From contig NW_006921535.1 in assembly GCF_000340215.1 (NCBI RefSeq), positions 3,334,596 to 3,398,595 on the forward strand: a stretch of 64,000 nt of DNA, written 5' to 3'. The position numbers and the translations under genes are program-made. The notes below the pieces were generated by a model. That model ran no database searches. It was not told the origin of the DNA and saw nothing but the letters and a program-made list of their open reading frames with translations. Below, piece after piece: positions 10,575 through 21,445 of the stretch (position 1 is its first letter; every line of letters starts with the position of its first letter). Source of the DNA: Pseudocercospora fijiensis CIRAD86 (taxonomy: Eukaryota > Ascomycota > Dothideomycetes > Mycosphaerellales > Mycosphaerellaceae).

Positions 10575-11982
10575 ACGGCGGCTCTCTCCTACTAACGGAA
10601 CCGAGCTACTATACCTAACGAATCTAAGCTCGTTTTTAGTCTTAATCTATCCTCTTTCGGTATAAGATACTCGATAAGTAAATGCTTAGGCCGAGTCTAA
10701 CTACGAAACCTAAGACTAACTAATAGCTCTATTAACTAATCCTAATCCTCGAACTCCTTCCGCTTCTTAGTAAAGACCTTAAAGAGCGCTCGAGCTTCTT
10801 CGGGTACCTACGGAGCAGTCGAGATAAAGCCGTATCGCTGAAATAGGTAATCCTTCGGAGGCTTATATAGAGATTTAGAGAATTCTAACGCTAACCTATC
10901 CTACTAGTAGCTTAGATTCCGGATATAAGCCCTCTCTGCCTTAGTAAAGATTTTATATAGTAGTAGCACTCTGCCTTCGAGAAACGCTTTCTATTTAACT
11001 GTTAGTATCTACCGGCTACGAACGCCGGCTATATATGCCGAGTATAGAATAATTACCTATACCCCTTCCTCCTATAGTAGTACTTCTACCGTCCCTAGAT
11101 ACCTAGCCCCGATTATATTAATCGCAAGCTACTTTGCCTTTATAGACGCAAAGGCTTCGCTCTAATACTAATAAAGAAACTTCTACTCTATATCGAGGAT
11201 ATAAAGACGACTAGTCTCGATTCTAATCCTTACTAGCTTTTCGTAGCAGCTTTAACTATAATTTTCTAGATTGACAGGACCTATACCCTAGCCCTTTACT
11301 AGTATCTCGTCTCTTTAACTATACTCGATCTACTCCTAGCGCTTATCGTCTATAGCGTTAGGCCCTAAGACTATACCTCTTACTAGATCGACGTATAGTA
11401 TCTCCTCGCTTTTTTCAGTTCCTTTATTCGTAGCACTAAGCCCTATCGCGGCATCCTAAACTCTAGTATTATTGTTCTCGGCTATCTAAACATCTCCGTT
11501 ACTATCGGTCGTATCGATAGAGGTAGCGGCTATAGGTCTAAATACTATTAGTTAACGTATTAAAGAAAAATATACCGGCTATAGCTGCCGGCTACGGCTA
11601 CCGGCTATAGCTACTAGCTACGGCCGCTAGCCAGATCAACTTACGCTACTAGAACTTCACGCTCGAAAACTAGCCGCAATTCTTTCCTCCTCTTAGCCTT
11701 CTCTTAGGTTATCTTCTTATTCTAATCTTTACTTTTTTCTATAGGCGCTAGCTATCGATAGAATGCCTTATTCCGCGCCTTTCTTCTCTTATCCTTAGCT
11801 CTTTTATCCTTATCTATCTTGTCCTTTCTCTCGTAGTCTTATATAGAATTCTTCTCCGTAGAGTACTCCTCTTTAGTCTTGCGCTTTTTAGTTAGACGCT
11901 TAGGTAAAACAAACTCGCGGTTTTTAGTTCTATCTTCTATTTAGCGCGCGGCGCGCTTCTCTCTTACTATTATAAGGGAAAG
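10575..11982 (-). pseudogene. K1 ORF4: unrecognised basic protein, RIP-mutated
   Basis: A - strand frame begins near the H insertion point (11982; the first codons read VREKRAAR) and is strongly basic (PKRLTKKRKTKEE, KDKRAKDKRRKAR) to about 11650. After a cluster of TAGCCGGC micro-repeats at 11573-11640 the coherent frame shifts by one. It then continues to about 10575, ending with a charged region (APQVPEEARALFKVF, LLIEYLIPKEDRL). The frame change could be an intron containing the micro-repeats. No known domain was recognised; the N-terminus looks DNA-binding by composition only. H inserted at or just upstream of its start, separating it from K's right end. Confidence 0.5.
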
Positions 11983-12090
11983 TGTTATACGAGGGACGAT
12001 TAGTAGTTAGGTAATAGTATAGTATTAGTAAGAGTATCTACGGTCCTACGGAAGCATATATAGGCCCGGCGTTCCGTGCCTGCTATAACA
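11983..12090 (-). repeat. H 3' LTR (108 bp)
   Basis: It differs from the 5' copy at 51945-52052 by about five transitions, all RIP-type. This is very short for a Ty3/gypsy LTR. The flank GAAAG on its left equals the flank on the right of the other LTR. A G-rich tract on the - strand just inside (12091-12103, read GGACGGGGGTAC) is a candidate polypurine tract. Confidence 0.9.
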
Positions 12091-12281
12091 GTACCCCCGT
12101 CCGATAGAACGAAAGCTAGCGTACTAAGATAGCCGTGCCCGTACTCCTCCTAGAATTCCGTTTTCCTCGCCTAATATATCTCGTATAGCTTATGCCTTTT
12201 TATATATATTAGGGTATCTCTACCTCCTTTCTTTAGTTTCGTATTATATCGGCGTATACTAGCTTAGGGCGTCGCTTAGTC

Positions 12282-14666
12282 TCACTTATCGGAGTTAACT
12301 AATTCTAGTTCCGTCTTAGAGCTAGTAGCCTTAGCCTTAGTAGCCTTGCCCTCCGTAAAGCTCTGTAACTTACGTATCTTTTTCTTTGTAGACGAGTCGC
12401 CGTCGGCCGCCTTACGCTTAGACGTATACGTACCCGCGGTCTTAGCTAGGCTAGCCTTAGCTTAGTACGTGCCTATTAGCTATATAGGGATCTTTAGCGG
12501 CGACAGCTAGGGTATAGGCGCCTTTGTCTTAGTTGTTAGTAGTACCTATAGGGTAGGTAGCTTTATAGGTAGGGCGAGCTTATCCTTAGGTGCTGCCGCG
12601 TACTTAGACTTGCGTCTAGATAGGCCTAGCGTCGGTAGCTGCGGTGCTAGTGCCTACGCTAGTATAGCGCGAGTCTTCTATAGAGGCTAGCTAGGCTCGT
12701 CTATTGCTATAGTACTAACGTAGGTTATAGCTTTTACTACTATAGCGAGCTCGTCTAGAATATACAGGTACGGATCGGCTTACTATTAGGGTATAAGCGC
12801 TCCGTAGCGTCCGGCGATACCTTTTAGTCCTAGTCCTCGATAGAGGGAGATAGGGTCGTCGTCCTCCTTATCGTAGTTATATAGGATATCGTTTAGGCGT
12901 AGCGTCGCGTCCTTCTTATAGGCCGTTCTTAGTATCTAGTCTCGATCCTCTCGTAGTATATAGCCTATTTGCAACTATAGATACGCTATCCGAAGGAAGT
13001 AGTCTAGGGCCGTATCTGTAATACCGGCGTCTGCCTTATAGTTAAGGGCTGCTTTTATATTCTCTAAGACGTAGTCCGGTACCGCGACGATGTCAATTTC
13101 TATAGCCTACTTAACCTAGTCGTCCTTAAAGGTTAGCTATCCGGCTAAGATAGCCTTTAGCTACTTGCCGTAGAGCGGGTATACTAGATCCTCGCGGTAT
13201 TTCTTCTAACGCTTCTACTAGTTACGTACGGCTATTGGCGGCTCCGTCTTACTAGGGATATCTATTAGAACCTAAGAGATTATCGCCTAATCTAGGGCAT
13301 TGTCGATAGAGGTAACCTAGACTTAGTACGCTGCCTTGCGCCGGAAAACTGCGCTACCTATAAGGATATACTAGCTATAGATTAGAGCGATCTTGTGTCT
13401 ACCGTCCGTGTTTGCTATATAGTATAGGTATAGAGGGCCGATTAGCTTGCGTTTAGTACGCGGGAAGCCGTACGCCTCTACTAAGTAGGTATACTAGGTA
13501 CCGAGCTCCTTTAACGAGATCGTAGCGTCGTCGATTATCTAGAACATATTGCTAAGCTTAAGGTCTAAGAGTTGCGTACCTATAGGCGGTATATAATTAA
13601 TCGTAACGAAGCCTAGTATATTATAGATCGGCACCGTAGTATCCGCCTAGTAGCTAGACTTAAGCTATTGCTCGACGTCGGGGTATTGCATTCCGGAACG
13701 CTATAGGTAAGTGTCTTTATCTATATTAGTAGCGCCCTAACGAACCTTCTTATCTATCGGCGTATATACGCTTATCGGGATAGCGATTTATACGCTCGTT
13801 AGCGTAGCTATTGTAGCTAATAACAGGATCGAGACTTCGATATTTGTAACTCGCGTAGGGGCCTCTTCCTAAGCGTCGACGTCTATAGGTGCCTCTTCTA
13901 GAATCTCGTCGTCCTCTTATCGGTAAGATAGGCTAGCGTCTCTAGGTCCTACGTCGGGCGTTGCCTCGCGTAATAGCTATAGCGTAGCGTTCTATCCGAG
14001 GAAAGGTAGGGAAGTACCTTCCTCTATATTGCCCTTATTTATAGTCTATATACGATAAAATATCGCTACGAGCGCGCTACGTAGGTTAGAGCCTATTAGA
14101 GAATCGGTATACTTTACTAGGAAGTTCTCGTATCGCTATTGCGTAGTATCCTCCTTATAGGTACGTCTCGTAAAGCTAAGTTCTTATACCGGGTTTAAGA
14201 CGGTATAGGTCTAGCGTACCGTATCGTTAACCTAAACAAGGCAGTCTACGGCTAAGTCGTCCTTACGTATAGCGTTAATAATTGCTACTACGGCCGCCGT
14301 AAAGGCGTAGCTTACCGCGCGCTAACGCGCGCCTAAAGCCGTAACCGTATCGTATACCTCCTTACCGATATCTAGGGATACTAAAGGAAGGCGCTTACGA
14401 CGAGGCTTAGGTAGGTTATTATCGTTATCGTCTCCGTCTAAGCTATTCTGCTCGTTAGAGGCGTTCTACTCGCCCTATCCGCGCTACTTTGCCTTACCTA
14501 GCATAGTCGGCTACGCCTTGTCCTTCTATTGCTTAGTAGGGTATTACTACGGAGGTGCTACCTTGTCTCGAGAGGAGTCCCTAGTAGTAGAGCTCTCTAC
14601 TAGGTATACGGTAATATCGTATCCGTATATAGTACTAAAGGCGGGCTCCGTATTACGCGAGAGTAT
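12282..14666 (-). pseudogene. H ORF-X, C-terminal part (split by element B)
   Basis: This is the downstream half of an extra frame of H, joined in frame to 34150-36483 when B and one AGTAT copy are removed (4,719 bp in total, exactly 1,573 codons). It ends with TGA at 12282. All other in-frame stops are TAG/TAA. The C-terminus is basic with a bipartite nuclear-localisation-like motif (SKRKAADGDSSTKKKIRK). I recognise no enzymatic domain. It lies downstream of pol on the same strand, where some retroelements carry env-like or other extra genes, but no signal peptide or membrane segment is evident. Confidence 0.75.
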
Positions 14667-14863
14667 TATAAGAAGGGTATATTAGTAGGTAGATAGGGTA
14701 GTAGTAGGTATAGGTAGTATTCGATAAGGAGCTAGGAGGAGAGGGAGGAAGGCAGGCAAGTTAGCCTATTACTAAGCGCTAAGCCCTGCCTAAGGCATCG
14801 AGACCCTAGCTTCACTCGAGCCCGTTTATATACTAATTACGTATAACCTCTTTAGTCCTAATA
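14667..14863 (-). repeat. B 3' LTR (197 bp)
   Basis: Matches the B 5' LTR at 33948. On the - strand the adjoining tract at 14864-14880 (AGAAGGGAAGCGTG) is a good polypurine tract for plus-strand priming. Confidence 0.93.
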
Positions 14864-15993
14864 CACGCTTCCCTTCTAAAGGCCGCGCCCTCGTAGCCGG
14901 TCTTTATTCTAGTCTTAACCTCTATTGCTACTAACTTAGCAGGTCTAATAAGCCGCTTAGTCCGCGCTAAATTAAACGCACAACTACCGATTATATAACT
15001 ATATCAAACCTTACCTCTAATATAGCACAATGTCTAACTCTAACTACGCTATCCCTATATATAATAAGCTATAAAGTAATATATATCTATAAGAATTAAG
15101 GGCCTTCGACTAATTACAATACGAGCGCGTCTTCCCTACTATAATAGGTAGACGTACGAGGTATTGCAGCCCTGCCTCCGCTCTAAGTAATGTCGTACCG
15201 AGTTCTTTACGTCTACTCTTAAAAGACCTAGCAATGTCCGCTTCCGAGGGTTTGTCCGTTCCGAGGGTTGTTCTTATTGTTACGAGGGCTATTGTTTACT
15301 ATCGTAGTTTCACTAGCCCTAATTAGTTAGGTTTGGTAGCCTTTAAGTGTTAACTAATTATATCTTTTTAAAAAACTTAGTTCTTCTAGTTTCTATAGGT
15401 AAAGGCTATTATAAGTACAGTAGTAGAGGTTCGCCTCGCTTAAAGGGTTAGATAGATCGAGGAGTAACCTATTGTCCGCAAGATCGACCTTAGCTAGCTT
15501 AGCTCTATAGTTTTGCCCTTAGTTAGTTAGTCTATTAAGCTACTTAATCTTTTAGGCGGCTTAAAGTTTTGATTAAAGTTTTAATTAAAGGTGCCTTAGG
15601 GTCGTAGTGTAGGTAAGGTTGTGTCCGTAGGCGTAGTAATAATAGCAAGTAATGTTAATAATAGCGGCGCTAGTCGTCTTAGCGCTAACTTTACCTTGCT
15701 TTCGATTTCCTTCTTCGACTAATAATATACTCCGTAATACTATTACTAACATAGCCGCGCCGGCCGTGTCGCCCTTTAGCACTAGCGTAATGCCGTCGTT
15801 ACTATTATTATTACTAACACTATTCGCCTACGCGCGCGCGCTGCCTCTATCGACTGCCTAGGCCTTAGGCCTCGATAGTATATAGAAATAAGAGGGGCGC
15901 TAAGAGGAGGGTCTTATAGGGTACGCTAGTAAAGAGGTAGATTCCTTAAAAGAGTAGGCGATTTAGTAATAGTTATAGTGCGCTCGTTAGTAC
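14864..15993 (-). other. B long 3' non-coding region between pol and 3' LTR
   Basis: About 1.1 kb, well conserved with A (43489-44620). It contains the polypurine tract at its left edge but no convincing coding frame. Short open stretches near 15585-15861 are Leu/Ala-rich on both strands and have no counterpart kept open in A, so I treat them as chance. Confidence 0.6.
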
Positions 15994-16127
15994 NNNNNNN
16001 NNNNNNNNNNNNNNNNNNNNNNNNNNNNNNNNNNNNNNNNNNNNNNNNNNNNNNNNNNNNNNNNNNNNNNNNNNNNNNNNNNNNNNNNNNNNNNNNNNNN
16101 NNNNNNNNNNNNNNNNNNNNNNNNNNN
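15994..16127. other. Assembly gap (134 N)
   Basis: Run of N. In the A copy the corresponding interval contains a GC palindrome (44678-44704), so the gap probably covers the same palindrome. Confidence 0.99.
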
Positions 16128-19100
16128 AACATTATAGGCCCTTAGCCTTCTTCTTATTCTTTACGCTAGTCTAATACTTATCTAACAACTTAGTTATATC
16201 CTTAAACGAGTCTTTAGCCTCCTATAAGTCCTATTTAGGCGAATAGCCTTACTATCTTAATAGGTACTCCTTCTTGCCCTACCTAGTCCGATGCTTTAGG
16301 ATACGTTCTATAGACTATAGCTCTTCGCTATTAGCTAGCATGTCCTCGGATTTAGTAGGTGCTTCATCCCCTTCGCGTAGGTAGTACGGCTTAAGGAGGG
16401 ATATATAGAAGGTGTTATAGATAGTATAATAAGGTAGAAGCTATAACTAATAGGCCTAGGTGCCCCTAGGTTCTCGGATACGGAAAGGGCTAATATACCT
16501 TAGTGCGAGTTTAGGCCTTGTTTTGCTATTAGGCGAGGGGTGTTTACGGATACGGAGGTTCTTTATGCTAAGCATAACTAGGTCGCCTTGCTTAAAGGTT
16601 ATTAGAAGGTAGTGTTTGTTATAGTAGGCCTTCTAATAGGCCTAGGCCTTTGCTAGTTTGTTAGCTATCTTAGCGTGAATTTCTCGCATCTTTTGAACCC
16701 TCTTAATAGCCGCTAGTGTCTTAGGTTAACCCGCTTCCCTTTCCTTACGCTCGGCCTCGAGCGATAGGGGGTCTTATAGTATAGTAGCGTTCTAGCCTAT
16801 TATAGCGAAATAAGGTAAAACCTTAGTAGATAAGTAGACACTGTTGTTATATACGAATTCGGCTAGTTATAGGAGGTTGACCTAGTCGTTAGGGTTCTCG
16901 TTAATGTAGCTACGTAGGTACTGCTATAGCGTAGCATTTTGCCTCTCGGTCTAGCTATCTGTTTATAGATAGAACGCTATAGATAGGCGATGCTTAAGTC
17001 TTAGCTATAGGCATATCTTACTCTAATAGTAAGATATAAATATCGAGCCTCTATCGGAGACTATCCCTTTAGGGGTTCCCTAATAGCTACAGAAGATGTT
17101 ATTCTATAGTAACTTAGCTAAGTTAATAGCTGTCTAATCCTTCCTAGTAGGGATGTAACGAGCGCCCTTAGTAAATCGGTCTACGACGACTAGGATAGCG
17201 TTAAAGATGTCTTTGCTTTCTCTTCGCTTAGTAGGGGGAAGACCTATAATAAAGTCTATTGTAAGCTCTACAAAAGGCTTCTTTAGAATAGGGAGTGAAG
17301 ACAACTCGCTAAATAGTAAGTGCTTTAGTACTTTAACTCGCTAGTATACTATATAGGTCTGTATATACTCCTTTATATACCGCTTACTATTTAGCTAGTA
17401 GTATATACGCGATAGTAACTCGTACGACCTCTCTATACTATAGTAACTAGCGAGCTTACTATTATAGTGCCTCTTTAAAAGCTCTTGTCTAATCGATTGT
17501 TTAGCGGGGACATAGTATCTGCCCTTAAACTTTAAGTAACCTTTGTCGTCGATCGACTAACTATTACTCTTACTAGATCGAGTCGCCCGTCTACTTATAA
17601 GCCTATTAATACGCTCGATAGCAAAGGCGTCCCTCTGCTAAGCACGTAATAGCTTATCTATAAACAGTTAACTATCCCTAGTTATAAGGTTATTTAATAG
17701 CATCCGTACTGTCGAACGAGGTACGTATTATATATATCTAATAGTACTAGTAGCCGGATTAACTGCAACCTCTTCTATAGTACTATCGCTATAGATAGCA
17801 ATATCTTCAATCGAGTCGTTATAGCTCGAGCGATCTACGTCCTTTTTGACGTATACTAGAAGAACGACAACTCCGCTATAGTATTTGTTGCCGCCGCGGG
17901 GTCCGGAAGTCCGCTTATCCTACGTTTGCTTATTAACAATACGGGCTATAGCAATCTTATACTATAGGGTTAGAAACAATAAATTAATAGATTGCTAAGT
18001 CCCGCTATCGTAATTAGGTCGCCTCGATAGGCTATTAGTAGGGTTGCTTACGCCTAGCCGATATAATATATCAAAATCAAACCTAGCGAGGTAGACGGCC
18101 TATCTAGCCTATCGACCTATAACCCTAGTAACCTTCGTGATTCTACGGAGGTTGTTATAGTCCGTATAGACCTAAATAGTATGCTATATACTATCGAGAT
18201 AGTAGCGCTAGTGCTTAAAGGCCTCTACGATTGCTAAGAGCTCTTGCTTATAGGTCTTATATCGACGTTCTATATCGATTATCTTTCGTAAAAAGAAGGC
18301 AATCGGGTACTAGTAATAGTTATTATCTAATTGCTATAATATAGTAGCCGATATAGCGAACTGTAAAGCGTTAGTCTCAATTCGGATCTGCTTGCTTAGT
18401 ACGAAATAGTATAATAAGGGGATATTAGTAAAGCGTTGCTTTAGGCCGTTAAAAGCGGCTTGTGCTCTATTAGTCTATTTGAACTCTCTAGTTAGGTTGG
18501 CCTTAGTTTTAATAAGCTTAGTTAGGGGCATTATATACCGTAAATAGCCCTTAATAAACCGGCGGTAGAAATTAGCGAAGCCGAGGAACGATTAAAGCTC
18601 CTTAATAGACGTAGGAATAGGCTATTTAGTAATTGTTTTAATCCGATTAGGATTAGCCTTAATACTATTAGTTAATACGATAAAACTAAGGAAGGCTACC
18701 TCCTTAGTAGCAAAGGTGCATTTAGAAGGCTTGTAATATAGTCTATAGGCTCGTAGGCGATCGAGCACCTTACGGACTATAGCCTAGTGCTCCGCAATAT
18801 TAGGTAAGTATATGTAAACTAGGATGTTATCTAGGTAAACTATATAGAGATAGTCTAATAGGCCCGAAAGGGCCCGATTGATATAGGACTAGAATGTTGT
18901 AGGGGCGTTAGCTAAGCCGAATAGCATAACTAAGTACTCGAAATAGCTATAGCGAGTACGGAAGGCTGTTTTCTATTCGTTACTCTTACGAATGCGGATA
19001 CGATAGTACGCATCCTTAATGTCTAGTATAGTATAGAAGTAGGCCCTAGAAAGGCGATCGAGGGTCTTATTAATAAGGGGGAGTAGACAGCGGTCTTTAA

Positions 19101-20030
19101 TAGTAATAGTATTAAGCCTACGATAGTCGATATATAGGCGTAGGCTACTATCCTTCTTTAGTACGAATAGGATAGGTGCACTAGCAGAGCTATTGCTATA
19201 CCGAATTCGACTATTAGCTAGGTTTTCTTCTAGGTACTTACGCAATATAGCAAGCTCTCGTTTACTAAGGTTATAGAGGGGGCTAAAAGGAACCTCCTTG
19301 CCCTCTATAATATTAATCTTATAATCCGTCTCTTTGAATATAGGCAATGTCGATGCCAAGTAGTGTTTAAATACATTAATATAGGTTTCTCGAATAGGTA
19401 CTAGTATACGAGAGAGCTAATTAGGGTCTATACTATTAGGGGGTATAGGTTTATCGTTATCTCTACCGAGAAGATTAGCTGTCGGATTAGCTAAGGCGGA
19501 GGCCGGTATTAGGTTGCTAATAAACAGGACCCTAATATCGTTAGGGCACTCGCTAATATTAATGTATTTAATGTCCTCTTTCCGAGCGATTCTAAATCGC
19601 TACTTCTAAATGCCTAAGTCTATAGCTATAGCGTAGTACTTAAGAATAGGGTTGCTAATAACAATAGTAGCTCCCCTATATAGGTTGTCTATATCTACTA
19701 CGTAGGCAGTAAAGTCTAGTAGGCGTTCATTTCCGAGGTCGTCCTTTAGAACTATAGGGATATAGTAGGCTCTATAGGTTAAGTGCCGAGCGTTATTAAA
19801 CTAAGCAAGGGTTAGTAGGTTAGTCCTCGGCAGTTGTCGAAGGTCTAATTGCTTAGCTAGGCGATAGCTAATAAGGGCACTAACTGAATTTCCTAGATCT
19901 AGCATAACCTTAGTTTAATAGCTAGTGCCCTTCGTATCCTATACAAGGTAGGAGCGTATTATAGCTAGCACAATATCGATAGTCTTACGCCGTATAAGGC
20001 TAACAGTTAGTGCGGCGCTTACTCTTTTTT
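16128..20030 (-). pseudogene. pol: B pol: protease, RT, RNase H, integrase, chromodomain, RIP-mutated
   Basis: Protease remnant near 19890 (LDLGNSVSALI). RT from about 19360, with PIFKETDYKINI, LPLINKTLDRLSRAYFYTIL and DIKDAYYRIRI. The catalytic YLDD is YLDN here (18820-18842), a G-to-A RIP change. RNase H and the VSNP-SLSRRP linker lie near 18050. The integrase core lies near 17280-17150 (VVVDRFTKGARY-type). A chromodomain is at about 16300-16180. Pol is in the -1 frame relative to gag, with a six-A run followed by G on the - strand at 20030-20024 where the frames meet. The element would be a Tf1/sushi-type chromovirus. It carries many TAG/TAA and is dead. Confidence 0.92.
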
Positions 20031-20969
20031 CGACTAATTAAAAGAGCCGACTAGGGTAGCATTAGCGGCTAAAAGGTGTTTCTTATACTTAGCGGAAGCA
20101 CGGTTAATTCGGGCCTAGTCCTTAGGTTTGTCGCATTAGCCTAGTAGATAGCTAGTGCTATTACAATTAAAGCACTTCAATCCGGTTAGTAGACTGCCGT
20201 AGCTATTATTATTATTAGCAGAGCGGTTAGTATTATAGGGATACGAGCCCCTTCTACGGCCCCTATCGCGGCCTCCTCTATATAGCCGCCGGCTACGGCC
20301 TCTCCTACGATCGTTACTGTTCCTATTGTTAGTATTGTTGTCTTAGTAGGAACCTTAGTTTCCTCCGCGGCTACGGTTGCTACGGTTAGTACTAGCTAGT
20401 CGGATCCTCGATTCTAGTCGTTATTAGAGCTAAATAGCCCGTTCGGCTGTTTCTACTTCGACTATGAATTAAATGCGTATAAGATTGGCCTGTTCAAACA
20501 TACGGCGGCGGTCTAACTTAAGGACCAATTCCTATCTCAATTTAGGGCGTATTTCGGAGATCTAGATAGAATTAGTTTTAGTCGGGAGGTCGTCTTCGAG
20601 GGTCTTTAAATAGGCCTTAAATAAGCGAGCTGTCTAATTAGTCTTTTGCTTAGCCCGAAGGTACTAGTCCTAAGCGTGTTATTGCCTTAGTATAGGGTTT
20701 CTAAGAGTGTCTAGTATAATAGTCTTGTAGGTTTTCTACTAAACAGCAGTCTGATTATTAAGGGAATCGAAATAGTCGTCCTAGGTGCGCTTTAGGTTAC
20801 TATTAATGTACTACATAGCGTAAACAACTAAGGAATAGTCGTCTAGAAGAGCCCTTAGTGCATTTCGCTAGTTAAGCTTACAATTACGTATATAATTATT
20901 ATATTACTTGCGACTAGAGCTATTAAATACGGTATAGTCCTTAAGTTTAGCATCCTTCTTCTAGACTAG
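20024..20969 (-). pseudogene. gag: B gag, C-terminal part (split by element C)
   Basis: Capsid and nucleocapsid part of B gag, including an Arg/Gly-rich region (about 20330-20240, RRSRR, RGGRNRGRRRG) and a CX2CX4HX4C-type zinc knuckle near 20174-20140. It continues in frame with 33286-33690 across the C insertion, because 12,316 bp of insertion plus TSD accounts exactly for the frame change seen. Confidence 0.85.
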
Positions 20970-21249
20970 TAAAGGACGGAAACCAAAACTACCACTACTA
21001 CCTACAGTAATAGTATAGGCCACCGAGGGTAACATAACCTATAGCAATATAGGCAGCTATGTTTAGCATAATAGGATAACAAGACGGTTGCTTAGGCTAA
21101 TAACTAGAGCCCTACAATATAGGCATTATAGAAGTGTAACGTAAACAATGTGCTATACGAGGTTGGTGCTCTATCTACAATGCAGAAGGAGGCCTCTTAT
21201 ATAGGCTTAAAACTCAGCCTAGGTGTGTAGGGCCGGTTACTAGCTAATA
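20970..21249 (-). repeat. C 3' LTR (280 bp)
   Basis: Aligns with 33002-33281 along its full length. The next bases on the - strand side (21250-21265) are an unbroken purine tract, GAAGAAAGGGAGGGA, the polypurine tract expected next to a 3' LTR. Confidence 0.95.
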
Positions 21250-21360
21250 TCCCTCCCTTTCTTCGTATCTAACTAGACACGCTTTATATTGTGCGCTTAA
21301 AACAAACAGTTATGCAGTAACCTTAGGCATCTTAGCTAAGGCTATCTTTTAGAGACTCCG

Positions 21361-21385
21361 TAATAACACCCCCGGGGTAGCATTA
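21361..21385. repeat. GC palindrome 1 of C (after ORF3)
   Basis: TAATAACACCCCCGGGGTAG core, an imperfect hairpin. It lies about 60 bp beyond the probable end of ORF3. Related copies are at 24616, 25067, 29060, 32325 and, in element A, 44678. Confidence 0.9.
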
Positions 21386-21445
21386 TTCCTAGATTCTATT
21401 AATATGTAAAAACAACTTCCTAAGTATCTAATCTACTACGCTAAC

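Larger units (their letters stand above)
3070..11982 (-). mobile_element. K1 left segment: ~10 kb hAT-like DNA transposon
   Basis: This segment aligns almost base for base with K2 (58306-64000), differing mostly by C/T and G/A changes. It encodes a hAT-type transposase, a histone H3-like protein and two unrecognised proteins. It is cut on the right at 11978-11982 (GAAAG) by retrotransposon H and resumes at 52058, running to a terminal inverted repeat at 52635. Its left terminus is lost behind element D, but K2 shows it (TAGACCCCGCAGTAG at 57757). Adding the pieces gives roughly 10 kb. The strand given is that of the transposase. Confidence 0.85.

Noticed and set aside
11983..12090. MITE interpretation of the 108-bp repeat with TGTTATA/TATAACA ends
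   Set aside because: The two copies are direct repeats flanking a complete retrotransposon with a shared outer GAAAG, so they are LTRs.
15652..15861. Leu-rich open frame resembling a small membrane protein in the B 3' region
   Set aside because: The A copy of this region (around 44280-44480) has changes and no kept frame, and both strands are open at once, as expected by chance in this composition.
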